NCBI RefSeq assembly: GCF_028689785.1 | Contig: NZ_JAQVCN010000006.1 | Span: 1 to 64,000, forward strand | Source: Zoogloea sp. | GTDB taxonomy: Bacteria; Pseudomonadota; Gammaproteobacteria; Burkholderiales; Rhodocyclaceae | Direction: 5' to 3' | DNA length: 64,000 bases | Part shown: positions 30,175-39,804 of the stretch, piece by piece | Layout: each line of letters starts with the position of its first letter | How positions within the stretch are numbered: position 1 is the stretch's first letter | Made by a program: the position numbers and the translations under genes | Notes under the pieces: model-generated | Databases searched by the model: none | Told to the model about the DNA's origin: nothing | What the model saw: only the letters and a program-made list of their open reading frames with translations

Positions 30175-30678
30175 TCAGTGTGACGTACTCCCTGGCCCGA
30201 TCAGCAACCGGCGCGCAGTAATCCACACAAACACCCCGACCAGCCCCCATTTGGCCCCCGAGCACAGGGCCGACAGGGGGATCGCAATGCTGTCGGCGCC
30301 TGGCGGACCGGACAGCAGCGTCAGTTGCAGCAGGTTCTCGCCCAGATCAAACAGGCCGGCGGCCGGCAGCAGCCACGCGGCCCACCGCGCCAGCCTCTGC
30401 TCTGCCGGACCGAACAAGCCGCCCCGGCTTGCCAGCAAGTAGCCAAAGGCCGAAAAGATGCCGATATGGAAGAAGTCGTAAGCAAAATGGTCACGATAAG
30501 CCTGCCGGCCGGCTTCACCCCAGAGATCGAGTATTTCCCAATACCGACCAGGTGAAAAAGTTAACTGAAGTTCCACCAGATTCGGTCGTAAGTGATGGAC
30601 CTGTCCGATCAGGTAGGCCTGCGACAAGGCGCAGGCCAACGCAGCCAGGACAAGGGCAGTTTTGGACGATGGCTTCAC
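30175..30678 (-). CDS. Small four-span membrane protein, hypothetical
   Basis: A 167-residue inner-membrane protein. Hydrophobic segments at about 5-22 (ALVLAALACALSQAYLIG), 65-85, 100-125 and 135-160 by eye. No family recognised; an Asp/Glu pair in LFDLGENLLQL sits within a membrane region. The GTG at 30678 is chosen because GGAG is 7 bases upstream on the minus strand; the frame continues to a TTG at 30759 without ribosome-binding support. It ends 70 bases before the DUF1631 gene on the same strand. Confidence 0.6.
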   Translation of the reverse strand: MKPSSKTALVLAALACALSQAYLIGQVHHLRPNLVELQLTFSPGRYWEILDLWGEAGRQAYRDHFAYDFFHIGIFSAFGYLLASRGGLFGPAEQRLARWAAWLLPAAGLFDLGENLLQLTLLSGPPGADSIAIPLSALCSGAKWGLVGVFVWITARRLLIGPGSTSH

Positions 30679-30770
30679 TGGATCACTCCGAACGGCTTGT
30701 ATGCAGGGTGTGAAATAGTGACGACATACGGCTGGTGTGTCATTGAATGAACGCGACAAGGCAGTAAAAT

Positions 30771-30800
30771 GATAAAAATAGTAAATTTTATATTTTTATC
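30771..30800. repeat. Perfect AT-only inverted repeat
   Basis: GATAAAAATA (30771-30780) and TATTTTTATC (30791-30800) around a 10-base AT-rich loop, in a nearly pure A/T stretch of a GC-rich genome, 31 bases before the HDOD gene and in the divergent promoter region. It may be a protein-binding site or part of the promoter. Confidence 0.55.
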
Positions 30801-30831
30801 AAATTCAGAAACGGCTCATAGTTGACTCCCT

Positions 30832-31689
30832 ATGAACACAGCTCTCGCTCCTCGCCCCCTCACCCACAAGGAACTGGAAGAAGCACTGGTTGCCGTCCGC
30901 ATCCCGGCCTACCCGGCCGTAGTGGCCGAGGTCATGCGCGAAGCCCAGAAGGACGATCCGCAAGTCAAGGTGCTTGCGCGCATCATCGCTTCCGACGTGG
31001 GCATGTCCGCCATGGCGGTCAAACTCGCCAACTCGCCCCTCATGGGTGGCGCCAATCCGGTCAAGAGTGTGCAGCAGGCGGTCAACCGCCTGGGCACCAG
31101 CAACATCCTGAACGTAGTGATCGCGGTCGCCTTGCACAAATCCACTGAGGGCCTGCCCGAGGATCTGATGGCGCGCTTCTGGGCGCGAAGCTCGACCCTG
31201 GCCCTGGCCACCGGCGTGCTTGCCCGCAAGCATGTGGGGATTTCGCCCGAGCTGGCTTACACCTATGCCCTGTTCCACGATGCCGCCATCCCGGTAATGA
31301 TGCTGAACTTCCAGCGCTACACTGATCACTGCGGCCATCTGCTCGACGACCCGGAAGCGCTCACGGTGCTTGAGCGGGAGCACTTCAAGTGCGACCACGC
31401 CGTGGTCGGCTGGCTGCTCGCCCGCAACTGGGGTCTGCCCGACAGCATCGCCGCCGCCATCCGCTACCACCACGATCCAGACGCCTACATCCTCCCCGAG
31501 CGGGAGTTGCCGTCCGGAGCCCTCGCTCTGATCGCCCTCACCGTGATCGCCGAGCACGTGATTGCCGACTGCACCGGCAGTGCCGCAGAGGTGGGAAGCC
31601 GCAGCGTCGAGAACGCCAGAATCTTCCTCGGCACCTCCGATGCCGACATCGACGAGTTCCGTGAGCTGGTGGCGGCCGTCATGGCATAA
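30832..31689 (+). CDS. HDOD domain signalling protein
   Basis: A 285-residue protein made of an HDOD domain (about 20-215: IPAYPAVVAEVMREAQKDDPQVKVLARIIASDVGMSAMAVKLAN, then VKSVQQAVNRLGTSNILNVVIAVAL). HDOD is an HD-related domain that lacks the full catalytic metal set and is frequent in proteins tied to chemotaxis, c-di-GMP or stress signalling. The C-terminal 60 residues include AIRYHHDPDAY. It has no other output domain, so a protein-contact role is likely. Transcribed alone, ending at a clear terminator. Confidence 0.88.
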   Translation: MNTALAPRPLTHKELEEALVAVRIPAYPAVVAEVMREAQKDDPQVKVLARIIASDVGMSAMAVKLANSPLMGGANPVKSVQQAVNRLGTSNILNVVIAVALHKSTEGLPEDLMARFWARSSTLALATGVLARKHVGISPELAYTYALFHDAAIPVMMLNFQRYTDHCGHLLDDPEALTVLEREHFKCDHAVVGWLLARNWGLPDSIAAAIRYHHDPDAYILPERELPSGALALIALTVIAEHVIADCTGSAAEVGSRSVENARIFLGTSDADIDEFRELVAAVMA

Positions 31690-31711
31690 ACCGGGAGAGC
31701 TTCTCCAGATG

Positions 31712-31740
31712 AAAAAGGCCCGCTGAAACGCGGGCCTTTT
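31712..31740. terminator. Bidirectional Rho-independent terminator
   Basis: AAAAGGCCCGC-TGAAAC-GCGGGCCTTTT: an 11-base perfect stem with a 6-base loop, with A-run on one side and T-run on the other, between the converging HDOD and topB genes. It can stop transcription from both sides. Confidence 0.9.
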
Positions 31741-31760
31741 GCCTTCATCAGGGGCACCGA

Positions 31761-34286
31761 CTACTCGGCGGCAGCCTTTTTGCGGGTCGCTGGCTTTTTG
31801 GCAGCGGCCGGCGCCTTGGGCTCCTTCTTCTCGAACTCGAAGCCCACCTTGCCGTCATCCCCCCGCACCAGAAAAGCGGAGAACTTGCGCTTGGTGCGAC
31901 TGGAGACGAAACCTCGCAGCAACTCGGTACGCCCGGTATCGAGGAGTTTGTGCATCTGCTCCCGTTCAATGGGCTGCTGCAGGATGACCTTGCCGGAGCG
32001 GAAATCACAGGACTTCTCAGGCCCCACGGATTTTCCGCAGACGTAGGACAGGCCGTGCTCATAGACCTGGCTGTTGCACTTGGGGCACAGGCCCAGGGAG
32101 TCCTGGCCGGAGAAATCGACGGGCTCCGTGGCCTCGTCCTCCTTCGGCTGACCGAAATCGAACTCAGGCTGCTTATCGTCATTGAGACGGATCTCGGCGT
32201 TGAAGAGGCGCCCCATTTTGTTGCGGAAGCCGAGCAGCGGCCCGACCCGGCCGGTGGCGAGCAGGGTTTCGATCTCGGGAATCTCGAACTGGCGGCCGGC
32301 TACGATCTTCCAGGCCTGCCAGTCACAAGCCTGGCAGGCGAATTTCTTGTAGTTCTCCTTCACCAGGCCACCACACTTGGGACAGGGCGTCTGCAGAGTG
32401 GCGAAATTGCCCGGCACGGTGTCCGACTCATAGCGTTTGGCCCGCTCCACAATGTCGCGGGTCATGGCCTGGATGTGCTCCATGAAGTCGGCACGACTGA
32501 GTGCGCCACGCTCCATCTGAGCCAACTTGTGCTCCCACTCGCCGGTGAGCTCCGGCGAGGTGAGCTCGTTGGTACCCAGACCCCGCAACAGCGTGATCAG
32601 CGAAAACGCCTTGGCGGTGGGGATCAGCTCCTTGCCGTCGCGCAGCATGTAGGTCTCGCCGATCAGGTTCTCGATGATCTGGGCGCGGGTTGCGGGAGTA
32701 CCGAGGCCGCGGCCGGCCATGGCGGCACGCAGCTCCTCGTCGTCCACCATCTTGCCGGCGCCTTCCATGGCCGACAGCAGGGTGGCTTCGTTGAAGCGTG
32801 CCGGCGGCTTGGTGACCAGCGCCTTGAGCAGGATCTCGTCTGTGCTGACCTTCTCGCCGGGCTCCACCACCACCAGCTGGGGCGCGCCGCCCTCCTCGTC
32901 GCTGGCCACCGCGGCCGATTTGCCATACACCGCCAGCCAGCCCGGATTGACGAGGATCTTGCCCTCGGTCTTGAAGGCTTCACCTTCGACCCGGGTAATG
33001 CGGGTCGTCACACGATACTCGGCCGCCGGATAGAACACGGCCAGGAAGCGCCGGGTCACCAGATCGTAGATCTTGGCCTCGGCCTCCGACAGGCTCTTGG
33101 GGGCCGTACCGGTGGGGATGATGGCGAAGTGATCGGATATCTTGGCGTTGTTGAAGATGCGCTTGTTGGGCCTGGCCCAGCCCTGCTTGACGATCTGGTT
33201 GGCAAAGGGTGCGTATTCGTCCGGCAGCCCGCCAAGAATGCCCGGCACCTGCCCGACATAGTCTTCAGGCAGGGCCCGGGCGTCGGTACGCGGGTAGGTC
33301 AGCACCTTGTGCTTTTCGTACAGAGCCTGGGCCAGCTGCAGGGTGGTACGGGCCGAGAAGCCGAAGCGGCCGTTGGCCTCGCGCTGCAGGGAGGTCAGAT
33401 CGAAGAGCAGGGGCGACAGTTGGGTGGAAGGCTTGGACTCCTCCTCCACCGTACCGGTCTTACCCTCGCACTTGGCCTTGATGGCCTCGGCACGGGATTT
33501 GTCCCACAGGCGGAAGGCGGTGGCGTGTTCGGCCAGGGGCGCACCCTCTTCTGGCTTCCTGAAACCCTCGTCAAACCAGCGGCCCGCATAGGCACCGGCC
33601 TGACAGCCAAAGCTGGCTTCCAGCTCCCAGTAGTCGGTGGGCCGGAAGGCACGGATCTTTTCCTCGCGCTCCACAACCAGCGCCAGAGTGGGGGTCTGCA
33701 CCCGGCCGACGGTGGTGAGGTGGAAGCCACCGGTCTTGGAGTTGAAGGCGGTCATCGCCCGGGTGCCGTTGATGCCGATCAGCCAGTCACTTTCGGCACG
33801 ACACACGGCGGCCTCACGCAGACCCTCCACGTCGGCGGCAGCCCGCAGCTGGGCAAAGCCCTCACGGATGGCATTGGCCGTCATCGACTGCAGCCACAGG
33901 CGCTGCACCGGCTTGGTGCTGCCGGAATGCTGCACGATGAAGCTGAAGATCAGCTCGCCTTCGCGGCCCGCGTCACAGGCGTTGATCAGGCCGGTGACGT
34001 CCTTGCGCTTGATCAGGCGGGTGAGCAGCTTGAGGCGGTCTTCGGTCTTCTCGATCGGATTGAGCGCAAAGTGGGGCGGGATCACCGGCAGGTGGGCAAA
34101 CGACCACTTGCCGCGCTTGACCTCGAATTCGGCCGGCACGGTCAACTCCAGCAGGTGGCCGACGGCCGACGAGAGGACGTAGTGCTCGGACTCGAAGTAG
34201 TCCTTCTCTTTGGTGAAACCACCGAGGGAGCGGGCAATGTCCGCTGCAACCGAAGGTTTTTCCGCAATGATCAGCTGCTTGCTCAT
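31761..34286 (-). CDS. topB: DNA topoisomerase III
   Basis: An 841-residue type IA topoisomerase. TOPRIM domain at the N terminus (LIIAEKPSVAADIARSLG; catalytic region NACDAGREGELIF), active-site tyrosine in LTYPRTDARALP. The C-terminal third has a Cys4 zinc ribbon (CPKCGGLV..CQACDW, about 625-650), two topoisomerase C-terminal repeats (EIPEIETLLATGRVGPLLGF and REQMHKLLDTGRTELLRGF) separated by a second Cys cluster (CPKC..CGK), and a Lys/Ala tail. E. coli TopB is about 650 residues, so this is the long form. The ATG at 34286 matches the family start (MSKQLIIAEKPSVA). Last gene of the LysM-dprA-smg-topB strand. Confidence 0.95.
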   Translation of the reverse strand: MSKQLIIAEKPSVAADIARSLGGFTKEKDYFESEHYVLSSAVGHLLELTVPAEFEVKRGKWSFAHLPVIPPHFALNPIEKTEDRLKLLTRLIKRKDVTGLINACDAGREGELIFSFIVQHSGSTKPVQRLWLQSMTANAIREGFAQLRAAADVEGLREAAVCRAESDWLIGINGTRAMTAFNSKTGGFHLTTVGRVQTPTLALVVEREEKIRAFRPTDYWELEASFGCQAGAYAGRWFDEGFRKPEEGAPLAEHATAFRLWDKSRAEAIKAKCEGKTGTVEEESKPSTQLSPLLFDLTSLQREANGRFGFSARTTLQLAQALYEKHKVLTYPRTDARALPEDYVGQVPGILGGLPDEYAPFANQIVKQGWARPNKRIFNNAKISDHFAIIPTGTAPKSLSEAEAKIYDLVTRRFLAVFYPAAEYRVTTRITRVEGEAFKTEGKILVNPGWLAVYGKSAAVASDEEGGAPQLVVVEPGEKVSTDEILLKALVTKPPARFNEATLLSAMEGAGKMVDDEELRAAMAGRGLGTPATRAQIIENLIGETYMLRDGKELIPTAKAFSLITLLRGLGTNELTSPELTGEWEHKLAQMERGALSRADFMEHIQAMTRDIVERAKRYESDTVPGNFATLQTPCPKCGGLVKENYKKFACQACDWQAWKIVAGRQFEIPEIETLLATGRVGPLLGFRNKMGRLFNAEIRLNDDKQPEFDFGQPKEDEATEPVDFSGQDSLGLCPKCNSQVYEHGLSYVCGKSVGPEKSCDFRSGKVILQQPIEREQMHKLLDTGRTELLRGFVSSRTKRKFSAFLVRGDDGKVGFEFEKKEPKAPAAAKKPATRKKAAAE

Positions 34287-34463
34287 GCCTGTGGTGCGCC
34301 TTGCGGCGCCTGACTCAGAGGGTGTTGGGGAATCGCCGCGAGTCGGCCCGGGCGCGTGACGCGGAACGCATCTGTGTGGGAATGCAATAGGCGCCTCAAG
34401 CACAGGCCGGACATGCGCAACAAATGGACTGCCACCCTTGCAGATTGTTGGAAAGCGCGGCGC

Positions 34464-34493
34464 ATCATACGGAAGCCGACGCCGGGCATGCAA
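34464..34493 (-). promoter_or_regulatory. Candidate promoter for topB
   Basis: On the minus strand TTGCAT (34493-34488), 18 bases, TATGAT (34469-34464): 4/6 and 5/6 matches. It lies in the 232-base smg-topB gap and would give a leader of about 170 bases. The rest of the gap holds nothing I recognise. Confidence 0.4.
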
Positions 34494-34518
34494 GCCACCA
34501 AGGGCTCAAGGCGTCGTC

Positions 34519-35001
34519 TCAGTGCACCGCGAATGGCGCCTGCTGCTGCTCTTCATCCTCTTCGGACTCGTTGAGCAGTTCGTCGAGGATCAGCCCGTTG
34601 ATCGGGCGATCCTGCTGCCACAGCACCATCAGCACAATCACCTTGAGGTTCTCAAGCTCGATCTCGGTTTCGCCGAGGGCCAAGGCCCGCTCGACGATCA
34701 TCTCCCGGCATTCGGAATCAAGGATGCCTGCGTTCTCGAGGAACAGCAGGAAGCCCCGGCATTCCATGCCCAGGCGGATCTGTTCGTCATCGGAGTAGAT
34801 GCGCAGGGAGCCCGCGCGGGAGAACTGGGCCGGACGCTCGCCGTCAGACAGTTGGCGCAGGCCGGACAACCACTCAAGGGCTTCGGTGATTTCTTCTTCC
34901 TCGAAGCCGGCAGCCGTGAGCTTGCGGGCCAGTTGCGCGGGTTCCGGGCACGCATCGGCGTGGACGTAGTTCTCGAAGAGGTACACGAGGATATCGAACA
35001 T
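34519..35001 (-). CDS. smg: DUF494/Smg family protein
   Basis: A 160-residue acidic protein of the Smg family: MFDILVYLFENY at the start, then AARKL-type FEEEEITEALEWLSGL (about 33-48), SLRIYSDDEQIRLGMECRGFLLFLENAGIL and VLMVLWQQDRPINGLILDELL. It is always found next to dprA in beta/gammaproteobacteria; its molecular role is unknown. It follows dprA by 27 bases on the same strand. Confidence 0.92.
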   Translation of the reverse strand: MFDILVYLFENYVHADACPEPAQLARKLTAAGFEEEEITEALEWLSGLRQLSDGERPAQFSRAGSLRIYSDDEQIRLGMECRGFLLFLENAGILDSECREMIVERALALGETEIELENLKVIVLMVLWQQDRPINGLILDELLNESEEDEEQQQAPFAVH

Positions 35002-35028
35002 GGCGCGTAGGCCTGAGGCCGGTCATTT

Positions 35029-36177
35029 TCAGAGACGCTGGAGGCGCCCTCCGGGCAGGCGGGCAACCCGTCCTTCGAGCTCCAGCGATAGCAGAATGGC
35101 GTAGAGCGCTTCCGGCGTCAAGCTGGTGCGGTGCACCAGGGTGTCCACATCCACTGGGTCGTGACCCAGAGCAGACAATACCCCGTCCTCGCCCGCCCCC
35201 TCCTCCGTCAGTGCCATGTCACGCGCCGGCGCGGCTTCCCGCGGAGTGAAGCGGAGCTCCTCGAGTATGTCTTCGGCACATTCGACGAGCTTCGCCCCGT
35301 CGCGGATCAGGCGATGACAGCCTTTCGCCACCGGTGAGTGGATCGACCCCGGGATGGCGAAAACCTCCCGTCCGCAATCGATGGCGAGCCGGGCGGTGAT
35401 CAGCGAACCACTCTTGACCGCCGCCTCCACCACCAGCACGCCCCGGGCCAGGCCGGCGATGAGCCGGTTGCGACGGGGAAAGTTGTGGGCCAGGGGCCCG
35501 ATGCCGAGAGGAAACTCGCTGACGATGGCTCCTTCGGCCGCAATCCGTCGGGCCAGATCACCGTTGCGTGCGGGGTAGATCCGGTCGGCGCCGGTACCGA
35601 TCACCGCCACCGTGCGGCCCGGGCCGCTCAGCCCACCCCGATGCGCCGCCGCGTCGATACCCAGGGCCAGCCCGCTGACGATGCCGAGCCCGGCCCCGGA
35701 CAGGCTGGCCGCAAAAGCTTCGGCATTAGCCTCGCCCTGGGGCGTGGCGCTGCGCGCCCCCACCACGGCGATGGCGGTATGCGACAACAGGCCCACATCA
35801 CCCTTTACATAGAGGCAGACGGGCGGATCGGGGATTTCCAGCAAGGCGGCCGGATAGGCGGAATCACCCAGGGTCAGCAGACTGTTGCCGGGTTCGTCGG
35901 CCCACCGGAGCGCCCGGTCTACAGCCTCGCCGACATCATGATCGAGCACCAGGCGGGCGGCGGGGCTGCCGACCACCGCCGCGAGCGCGCTATGGCCAGC
36001 ATCGTAGATGGCATCCGGCAGCCCGAAGGCGGCAAGCAGCTGACGCTGTTGCGCCGGGCCGAGGCCCGGCGTCAGGGTCAGGCGCAACCAGGATGCAAGG
36101 GGATGGCGCTCCGACAAGTAGAGCCCCAGGGCCTCAGGGCTTGCGGACGCTGTCGGCGACGGCGGCAGGGCCGTCAC
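35029..36177 (-). CDS. dprA: DNA-processing protein DprA
   Basis: A 382-residue protein that loads RecA onto incoming single-stranded DNA in transformation. Helical N-terminal domain (ASWLRLTLTPGLGPAQQRQLLAAFG), Rossmann-fold core (AIAVVGARSATPQGEANAEAFA; GIVSGLALGIDAAAHRG; VIGTGADRIYP; EFPLGIGPLAHNFPRRNRLIAGL), and a C-terminal winged helix (VDVDTLVHRTSLTPEALYAILLSLELEGRVARLPGG). The ATG at 36177 overlaps the preceding LysM gene by 44 bases; a later start is possible because the first 15 residues are Pro/Ser/Ala-rich. Confidence 0.93.
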   Translation of the reverse strand: MTALPPSPTASASPEALGLYLSERHPLASWLRLTLTPGLGPAQQRQLLAAFGLPDAIYDAGHSALAAVVGSPAARLVLDHDVGEAVDRALRWADEPGNSLLTLGDSAYPAALLEIPDPPVCLYVKGDVGLLSHTAIAVVGARSATPQGEANAEAFAASLSGAGLGIVSGLALGIDAAAHRGGLSGPGRTVAVIGTGADRIYPARNGDLARRIAAEGAIVSEFPLGIGPLAHNFPRRNRLIAGLARGVLVVEAAVKSGSLITARLAIDCGREVFAIPGSIHSPVAKGCHRLIRDGAKLVECAEDILEELRFTPREAAPARDMALTEEGAGEDGVLSALGHDPVDVDTLVHRTSLTPEALYAILLSLELEGRVARLPGGRLQRL

Positions 36178-37246
36178 TTTCCATCACCAGCGCGTAGGCC
36201 AACCGGTCGAAGACCCGGAACACGAAGGCCAGGCCGTAGCGATGCTCGGGCAACCTGTAGCGCTGGGCAGGCCCGACGTTATCTTCCCGGTAAACCGTTT
36301 CACCCCGGTTGCGGTGGAGCGCCAGCACATGGCCTACCTCGATCTGGTCACGCTTGCCTAAGCTCACGGCCACCACATCATGACGGCCAGCCCCCCCCAC
36401 CCCGTTGTAGATGGAGACCACACGGCCGCTCACGTCCTGCTCGGGGGCATGGGGCACATAGCTGGGCAGTTCGGGGCGCCCGGCGGGCAGCAGGCGGTCG
36501 CCCTTGCCGATCTCCTGTTTGAAGGAGGTGACCACCAGACTGGCCGGAATGGGCGAGCCCTGGCCAGCCGCGACTGCATCGCCTGCGGCGAGATCAGGAA
36601 CGAGCACTCCGGCTCCCGAGCTGACCCGTGCTTGCCCCAGATACGCGGCCTCGAACCCAAGGAGCTCACCGCTGACCGGATCCTTGAGGGGCTTGGCCTT
36701 GCGATAGACGTTCCAGTTGCGGACTTCCGGATCGATGCGGGTGGCGAAGATCGTATCGCCAGGGCTGGTAAACACGCGGCCTTCCTGGGTTGCCACGACG
36801 ATGCCGGCAGCGGCATCGTCGGCATCGTCGACAACCAGGGGCTCCGACAGGAAGGGCGCGATGGCCCGCAAGGGAATGCTCTGGATTGCAACCCGCGCCG
36901 GCTCGGAATAGACCTGCGGGAAACGTTTTTCGTAGAGGGCGCGGTCGCCGGCTCCACCGATCCGCTTGCCCAGCTTCAGGGTCGGACCGTTGCGGTCGAG
37001 AACGACAATCTGGCCGGGATAGATGAGATGCGGATTGCGGATCTCTTCCCGGTTCAGGCGCCAGACTTCGGGCCAGCGCCAGGGCTCGCGCAGGAACTTG
37101 CCGGAAATGCCCCAGAGGGTGTCACCCGACACCACCACGTGGCTGTCGGGCGCGTCGTCGGCCAGCCGGATCGGGCCGGCTGCGCTGGCGCCAGCCGGAA
37201 CCAGGGCGGCGACGCCAATGAGGAGGGCGGATATAATGCGGATCAT
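36134..37246 (-). CDS. LysM-domain secreted protein
   Basis: A 370-residue exported protein. Signal peptide 1-22 (IISALLIGVAALVPAGASA). LysM domain about 36-86 (HVVVSGDTLWGISGKFLREPWRWPEVW and PHLIYPGQIVVL) for peptidoglycan binding, then a beta-rich domain to the end with GRVVSIYNGVGGAGRHDVVAVSLGKRDQIEVGHVLALHR. The gene regularly precedes dprA in betaproteobacteria; its function is probably in the cell envelope. The start at 37246 gives a proper signal peptide. Divergent from def. Confidence 0.88.
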   Translation of the reverse strand: MIRIISALLIGVAALVPAGASAAGPIRLADDAPDSHVVVSGDTLWGISGKFLREPWRWPEVWRLNREEIRNPHLIYPGQIVVLDRNGPTLKLGKRIGGAGDRALYEKRFPQVYSEPARVAIQSIPLRAIAPFLSEPLVVDDADDAAAGIVVATQEGRVFTSPGDTIFATRIDPEVRNWNVYRKAKPLKDPVSGELLGFEAAYLGQARVSSGAGVLVPDLAAGDAVAAGQGSPIPASLVVTSFKQEIGKGDRLLPAGRPELPSYVPHAPEQDVSGRVVSIYNGVGGAGRHDVVAVSLGKRDQIEVGHVLALHRNRGETVYREDNVGPAQRYRLPEHRYGLAFVFRVFDRLAYALVMESDGPAAVADSVRKP

Positions 37247-37390
37247 GGGAGTTGCGCTCGCTTTCGGCGGACAGTTGCGCCGCATCGTGGGCAGTCTGAG
37301 TTGCGGAGCCTGATGCCCTCTCCTTCAAGACGCAGGCATCGCATATTTCGCTCAAAATTCTGCACGTAAAGTCTTCATCCGGCAATATTT

Positions 37391-37894
37391 ATGGCTCTTC
37401 TACCGATTCTCCGCTACCCCGACCCGCGCCTTCACACCCGTGCAGCCCCCGTGCATGAAGTGAACGACGAAATCCGTCAACTGGTCGCCGACATGGCGGA
37501 AACCATGTACGAGGCTCCAGGCATCGGTCTGGCCGCCACTCAGGTGAACGTGCACCAGCGCGTGGTGGTCATCGACACCTCGGAAGACAAATCGGCCCTG
37601 CTGGCGCTGATCAACCCCGAGATCATCGCCCGATCCGGCGAACAGGTCTGTGAGGAAGGGTGTCTGTCGGTACCCGGCATCTACGACAAGGTTAGCCGTT
37701 CCGAGACGGTACGGGTACGCGCCCTTGACCAGCACGGCAAGACCTTCGAGCTCGACGCCGAGGGCCTGCTGGCCGTATGCATTCAGCACGAACTTGACCA
37801 CCTGGAAGGCAAGGTCTTCGTCGAATACCTGTCGCAGCTCAAACAGACCCGCATCAAGGGCAAACTGGCCAAGAAGGCCCGGATCACCGCCTGA
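37391..37894 (+). CDS. def: Peptide deformylase
   Basis: A 167-residue metalloenzyme removing the N-formyl group from new proteins (EC 3.5.1.88). All three motifs are present: GIGLAATQ (about 44-51), EGCLSVPG with the metal Cys (about 89-96), and QHELDHLEG with HExxH (about 132-140). The length is standard. A TATAAT hexamer on the plus strand at 37232-37237 could belong to its promoter, though no -35 is evident. The stop shares a base with the start of fmt. Confidence 0.96.
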   Translation: MALLPILRYPDPRLHTRAAPVHEVNDEIRQLVADMAETMYEAPGIGLAATQVNVHQRVVVIDTSEDKSALLALINPEIIARSGEQVCEEGCLSVPGIYDKVSRSETVRVRALDQHGKTFELDAEGLLAVCIQHELDHLEGKVFVEYLSQLKQTRIKGKLAKKARITA

Positions 37895-38814
37895 TGAAAG
37901 TCGCTTTCGCCGGAACCCCCGAGTTCGCTGCTGTCGCCCTCGAAGCCATCCTCGCCGCCGGTTTCGAAGTCCCCCTGGTCCTGACCCAGCCCGATCGCCC
38001 GGCCGGACGCGGCATGCAACTGCAGCCCAGCCCGGTCAAGCAGGTGGCCGTGGCCGCCGGCATCCCGGTGCACCAGCCCGAAAAGCTGCGCACTGCCGAG
38101 CAACAGGCTCCCCTGGCCGAAGCTGGCGTCGACGTGCTGGTGGTAGCCGCCTACGGCATCATCCTGCCCCAGGCCGTGCTTGACCTGCCCCGCCACGGCT
38201 GCCTGAACATCCACGGCTCACTGCTGCCCCGCTGGCGGGGCGCTGCGCCCATCCATCGGGCCATTCAAGCCGGCGACACCGAAACCGGCATCACCATCAT
38301 GCAGATGGATGCGGGGCTCGACACGGGGCCGATGCTGCTCAAGCGCGCCGAAGCGATCAAGGCCGACGACACCACTGGCAGCCTCCATGACCGCCTGGCC
38401 TGGCTGGGCGCCAGGATGATCGTCGAAGCCCTCGAAGCCCTGCCCGGCGGCCTTGCCGCCACGCCCCAGCCAGCTGACGGAGTCACCTATGCCGCCAAGA
38501 TCGGCAAGGCCGAGGCCGTGGTGGACTGGAGCCGTCCGGCGGTCGAACTCGAACGCATGGTCCGCGCCTTCAACCCCTTTCCCGGCGCCATCGCCACCCA
38601 CGGGGAGACGCCGATCAAGCTGTGGCGGGCCCGGGCCATCGACGCCAGCGGCACGCCGGGCGAGGTGCTACTGGCCGAAGGTGCCGGCGTGATCGTGGCC
38701 TGCGGCGAAGGCTCCCTGTGCATCACCGAACTGCAGAAGCCCGGCGCCAAGCGCCTCTCTGCCGCCGACTTCCTGCGCGGCATGCCGATTGCCGTGGGCA
38801 GCCGCTTCACCTGA
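37894..38814 (+). CDS. fmt: Methionyl-tRNA formyltransferase
   Basis: A 306-residue enzyme that formylates initiator Met-tRNA (EC 2.1.2.9). N-terminal [19 protein letters not shown]; catalytic [24 protein letters not shown] (about 108-131) with the essential Asn and His; [12 protein letters not shown] after it; C-terminal OB-like domain ([19 protein letters not shown]-type). Its ATG overlaps the def stop by 1 base (TGATG), so the two are translationally coupled, as is usual. Confidence 0.96.
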   Translation: MKVAFAGTPEFAAVALEAILAAGFEVPLVLTQPDRPAGRGMQLQPSPVKQVAVAAGIPVHQPEKLRTAEQQAPLAEAGVDVLVVAAYGIILPQAVLDLPRHGCLNIHGSLLPRWRGAAPIHRAIQAGDTETGITIMQMDAGLDTGPMLLKRAEAIKADDTTGSLHDRLAWLGARMIVEALEALPGGLAATPQPADGVTYAAKIGKAEAVVDWSRPAVELERMVRAFNPFPGAIATHGETPIKLWRARAIDASGTPGEVLLAEGAGVIVACGEGSLCITELQKPGAKRLSAADFLRGMPIAVGSRFT

Positions 38815-38901
38815 AGCGGCGTCCAGCCCATTGAATCTTTTGCGATTCGCCCCATCTAAGCCTTCGCTTTCCGCTTAACTTCGAAAGGACGGATAAACGC
38901 A

Positions 38902-39753
38902 ATGCTCGGCAACTGGCTCAAGACTTCCATCCTCATGGCCGGGATCATCGCCCTCTTCGGGGCGATAGGTGCCATGATCGGCGGGCAGTCGGGGATGCTT
39001 CTCGCGCTGGTTTTTGGCGGTGCGATGAACGTCTTCTCGTACTGGTTTTCGGACAAGATGGTCCTGCGCATGTACAACGCGCAGGAGGTGGACGAGACCA
39101 GCTCCCCCTACCTCTACAACATGGTGCGTGAGCTCGCCGGGCGTGCCCAGCTGCCCATGCCCAAGGTCTACATCATCCACGAAGACCAGCCCAACGCCTT
39201 CGCCACCGGTCGCAACCCCGACAACGCCGCAGTGGCCGCCACCAGCGGCATCCTGCAGATGCTCAGCGAGCGCGAGCTACGGGGGGTGATGGCCCATGAG
39301 CTGGCCCATGTGAAGCACCGGGACATCCTGATCTCCACCATTTCGGCCACCATGGCGGGCGCCATCTCCGCCTTGGCCAACTTCGCCATGTTCTTCGGCG
39401 GGCGCGACGAGAACGGCCGACCGGGCAACCCCATCGCCTCCATCGCCGTCGCCTTGCTGGCCCCCCTGGCGGCCAGCCTGATCCAGATGGCCATCTCCCG
39501 CGCCCGGGAGTTCGAGGCCGACCGCGGCGGCGCCGAGATTGCCGGCGACCCGAACGCGCTGGCCGATGCCCTGCTGAAGATCGACGCCTTCGCCCGCGGC
39601 ATCCCCATGCACACCGCCGAGGCCCACCCGGAAACCGGTCAAATGATGATCATGAACCCCTTGTCCGGTGGCGGCCTGCGTGGTCTGTTCAGCACCCACC
39701 CGGCCACCGAGGAACGCGTGGCGCGCCTGCGTGCCCTGGTGCTGCGGCGCTGA
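38902..39753 (+). CDS. htpX: Membrane protease HtpX
   Basis: A 283-residue inner-membrane M48 zinc protease in protein quality control. Two N-terminal spans (about 5-55: [36 protein letters not shown]), active site [13 protein letters not shown] (about 131-143) with HExxH, two further spans (about 145-175 and 185-205), downstream zinc ligand Glu in [15 protein letters not shown]. The start has GAAAGGA-type purines upstream. It follows fmt by 87 bases and ends at a strong terminator. Confidence 0.95.
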   Translation: MLGNWLKTSILMAGIIALFGAIGAMIGGQSGMLLALVFGGAMNVFSYWFSDKMVLRMYNAQEVDETSSPYLYNMVRELAGRAQLPMPKVYIIHEDQPNAFATGRNPDNAAVAATSGILQMLSERELRGVMAHELAHVKHRDILISTISATMAGAISALANFAMFFGGRDENGRPGNPIASIAVALLAPLAASLIQMAISRAREFEADRGGAEIAGDPNALADALLKIDAFARGIPMHTAEAHPETGQMMIMNPLSGGGLRGLFSTHPATEERVARLRALVLRR

Positions 39754-39775
39754 TCCGGCCGCTGCCCTGACTGAC

Positions 39776-39804
39776 GAACCCGGCCCCGGCCGGGTTCTTT
39801 TTTT
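39776..39804 (+). terminator. Rho-independent terminator after htpX
   Basis: GAACCCGGCC-CC-GGCCGGGTTC (39776-39797) followed by a run of eight T. It terminates the def-fmt-htpX strand. The T-run overlaps the stop codon of the converging kinase gene. Confidence 0.9.

Noticed and set aside
37232-37237. TATAAT as a definite def promoter
   Set aside because: Perfect -10 hexamer but inside the start of the LysM gene with no -35 at proper distance and a 150-base leader; left as a possibility only.
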